Shown here piece after piece: positions 58,647-64,000 of a DNA stretch of 64,000 nucleotides. The position numbers were made by a program, and so were the translations under genes. Within the stretch, counting starts at the first letter, position 1. Each line of letters opens with the position of its first letter. This stretch comes from CAYRNR01 sp964425605 (GTDB taxonomy: Bacteria > Myxococcota_A > UBA796 > UBA9615 > CAYRNR01): assembly GCA_964425605.1 (NCBI GenBank), contig CAYRNR010000011.1, positions 28,792 to 92,791 of the forward strand. Direction: 5' to 3'. The notes under the pieces were generated by a model. It saw nothing but the letters and a program-made list of their open reading frames with translations. It did no database searches and was not told where the DNA came from.

Positions 58647-60269
58647 TCAGTCCGAGGGGATGCCCCCGAGCGGCACGGTCGCCGCGCCGCTGTCGGGCAA
58701 CGTCAGCCCCGAACCCTCCCCTGACTCGCCCCCCACGCTCCCCACACCACGCTCCTCCCACGACGTCCACCACGCGGCGGCATCGGTGTCGGACCACGCG
58801 CCGGCTCCGCCGCACGCCTCCAGCGCCGCCTTGACCTCCGTGACGCTGGCAAACCGATCCTCGGGCTCCCGGGCGAGGCAACGGCAGACCACGTCCTGGA
58901 GGTCAGCCGGCACGCGCAGCTCCGGATAGAGCTCCCCCGGCGGCACGAGGTCCTGGGTCAGCTTGCGGTGCATCACCGCCATGGGGGTGTCGTCGCCGAA
59001 GGGGGGTTCGCCGGTGAGCAGGTGATAGAGCACGCCGCCGAGGGCGTAGATGTCGCTGCGGGCGTCCGCTGCGAGGCCCTCGATCTGTTCGGGCGCCATG
59101 TAGATGGGGGTGCCGACGACGGTGCCGTCCTGTGTGAGCTGGGCCTCGGCGCGGTCGGTGATGGCCTTGGCGATGCCGAAGTCGAGGACCTTGGCGAAGT
59201 CCGGTTGCTCGGGGGTGGGCAGGACGAACAGGTTGGCGGGCTTGACGTCCCGGTGGATCAGGCCCCGCTGGTGGGCCTCGGCGAGGCCGTCGCAGGCCTG
59301 GGTGGCCAGGTGCAGGGCGCGGGCCGCGGGCTGGGGGCCGTCGCGCTCGACCAGCTCTTGCCAGCTCAGCCCCTCGAGCAGCTCCATGGCGTAGTACGGG
59401 TCCCCGTCCTCGGTCTCGCCGTAGTCGAAGATGCGGACCACGTGGGCGCTGCGGAGCTGGCTGGTCAGCTGGGCCTCGCGCTCGAACCGCTGGCGGGCCT
59501 CCTCGGCCGCGGCCCCCTCCCCTGCCGGGATGACCTTGATGGCACAGGACATGTCGAGCTTGTTGTGCCAGGCCCGGTAGACCACGCCCCAGCCGCCCTG
59601 ACCGAGCACGCCCTCGATGCGGTACTTCCCTTCGAGCTCGGAGCGCAGCTGGTTCACCCTGAGGCGGTCGTACATCACCGATCCGAGCACGCCGAAACCC
59701 ACGAAGGTCAGCAGGGCCACGTTGGCGGTCGAGAACAGGGTCGGATCGCGACCGATGACCTCCCCGGGCGTGCCGGCGCCGAACAGGATCAACCCGAGCG
59801 GGAACGACAGCGCCGAGATCACCACCGTGGGTAGCGCGCGCCGCCAGCCGCCGGGCAGGAAGATGGCCCGGACCATGATCACCTGGATGATGCCCACGTA
59901 GAAGTCGGGCACGTGGCCCCAGAACAGCGCTGTGAAGTAGGCGACGAGCCAGCTGATCCCGCCGAAGACGCCGATGTCGGCGACGGTCAGCGCCCAGCCT
60001 GTCAGGCGCACGCGCCGGACCACCAGCGCGGTCACCGCGAGGAAAGCGGCCGCGGTCAACCGGATGGCGACCACCACCGCGGGAGCCATCTCCACGCCGT
60101 GCTCGTCCAGCAGCTTCAGGTCCTGCAGCGCATAGGGAGGAAAGAGCGCCGCGCCCACCCAGCACGCGATGGCGAGCCGCCGCCGGAACAGGTCGTCGGT
60201 CTCGCGCTGCAGCCGACGCTGGACGTCGGCGCGGAAGCCGTAGGGGCGGCTCGGCTGGGTCGGTGTCAC
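58647..60269 (-). CDS. Membrane Ser/Thr protein kinase, C-terminal kinase domain
   Basis: 540 aa from a GTG at 60269; longer readings in the same frame extend antisense across the neighbouring surface-protein gene and are rejected. Residues 30-200 hold about six hydrophobic helices. The kinase domain begins at YRIEGVLGQGGWGVVYRA (Gly-loop), with Lys245 in CAIKVI, the catalytic loop HRDVKPANLF (339-348), DFG at 363-365 in VLDFGIAKA and the APE-type YMAPEQIEG. The C-terminal 50 residues are low-complexity. Most bacterial kinases of this Hanks type have the kinase domain first and a single helix after; here a polytopic sensor-like part comes first. Ligand and targets unknown. It starts 105 bases from the divergent surface-protein gene. 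Confidence 0.85.
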   Translation of the reverse strand: MTPTQPSRPYGFRADVQRRLQRETDDLFRRRLAIACWVGAALFPPYALQDLKLLDEHGVEMAPAVVVAIRLTAAAFLAVTALVVRRVRLTGWALTVADIGVFGGISWLVAYFTALFWGHVPDFYVGIIQVIMVRAIFLPGGWRRALPTVVISALSFPLGLILFGAGTPGEVIGRDPTLFSTANVALLTFVGFGVLGSVMYDRLRVNQLRSELEGKYRIEGVLGQGGWGVVYRAWHNKLDMSCAIKVIPAGEGAAAEEARQRFEREAQLTSQLRSAHVVRIFDYGETEDGDPYYAMELLEGLSWQELVERDGPQPAARALHLATQACDGLAEAHQRGLIHRDVKPANLFVLPTPEQPDFAKVLDFGIAKAITDRAEAQLTQDGTVVGTPIYMAPEQIEGLAADARSDIYALGGVLYHLLTGEPPFGDDTPMAVMHRKLTQDLVPPGELYPELRVPADLQDVVCRCLAREPEDRFASVTEVKAALEACGGAGAWSDTDAAAWWTSWEERGVGSVGGESGEGSGLTLPDSGAATVPLGGIPSD

Positions 60270-60374
60270 GCGAGCAGGATAGCAGGACCGCGGCTGCCGT
60301 ATAATCGACCCGCCTCGATCGCGCGGTGGGATAGGGGATCGGGGTCGTTGTTGCAGCGAGGGGAGCATCGGTCC

Positions 60375-64000
<3,626 letters not shown>

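Overview
The window is a 64 kb piece of a very GC-rich genome that looks like a myxobacterium or close relative (Myxococcota / former Deltaproteobacteria). Supporting signs are a surface protein with seven CDGxDNDCDG metal-binding-type repeats ending in a MYXO-CTERM-like Cys / membrane helix / Arg tail, poly-Asp surface proteins, an OmpA-type barrel, a membrane Ser/Thr kinase and an LCCL-domain secreted protein. The lineage is inferred; no rRNA or tRNA gene was seen.

Left third (1-12,015): a biosynthesis-like cluster. It holds a truncated multi-span membrane protein, a zinc-ribbon methyltransferase, a radical SAM/SPASM protein, a NodU-type carbamoyltransferase, a polytopic protein with a Cys-rich tail, two B12-binding-type radical SAM proteins and an LPG-synthase-like membrane protein. 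Together they suggest a modified glycan, lipid or small molecule, but the product cannot be read from sequence.

Centre (12,027-38,960): five co-directional, tightly spaced genes spanning 27 kb. They are a 1,807-aa pentapeptide-repeat/TM/TPR protein, a small lipoprotein, a third B12-type radical SAM protein, a membrane-anchored SGNH hydrolase, and a 6,049-aa protein with an N-terminal radical SAM/SPASM enzyme followed by about 5,700 aa of TPR-like helical repeats. The repeat array has an exact 1,449-bp (483-codon) period over nine units, preceded by shorter 242-codon units, with a higher-order 7,245-bp duplication and long identical tracts. This run is the best candidate for an undescribed system.

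Right-centre (38,983-49,442): a small charged protein and the primary sigma factor, an LCCL-domain protein, a TetR regulator with two FtsX/MacB-type permeases and no ATPase in the window, a porin-like barrel, a membrane sulfatase-family protein, and two small envelope proteins.

Sulfonate region (49,476-57,896): a TetR regulator behind a clear promoter and perfect operator palindrome, then a ThDP enzyme, a BASS-family transporter, two SDR proteins, sulfoacetaldehyde acetyltransferase (xsc) and acetate kinase (ackA). Xsc makes acetyl phosphate and sulfite; AckA could turn the acetyl phosphate into acetate and ATP. Two arrays of short palindromes flank xsc.

Right end (57,986-64,000): a secreted protein, a membrane Ser/Thr kinase, and a reading frame open at the window edge that joins a MYXO-CTERM-like surface protein directly to an OmpA-type barrel. 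No gene-free stretch exceeds 300 bases.
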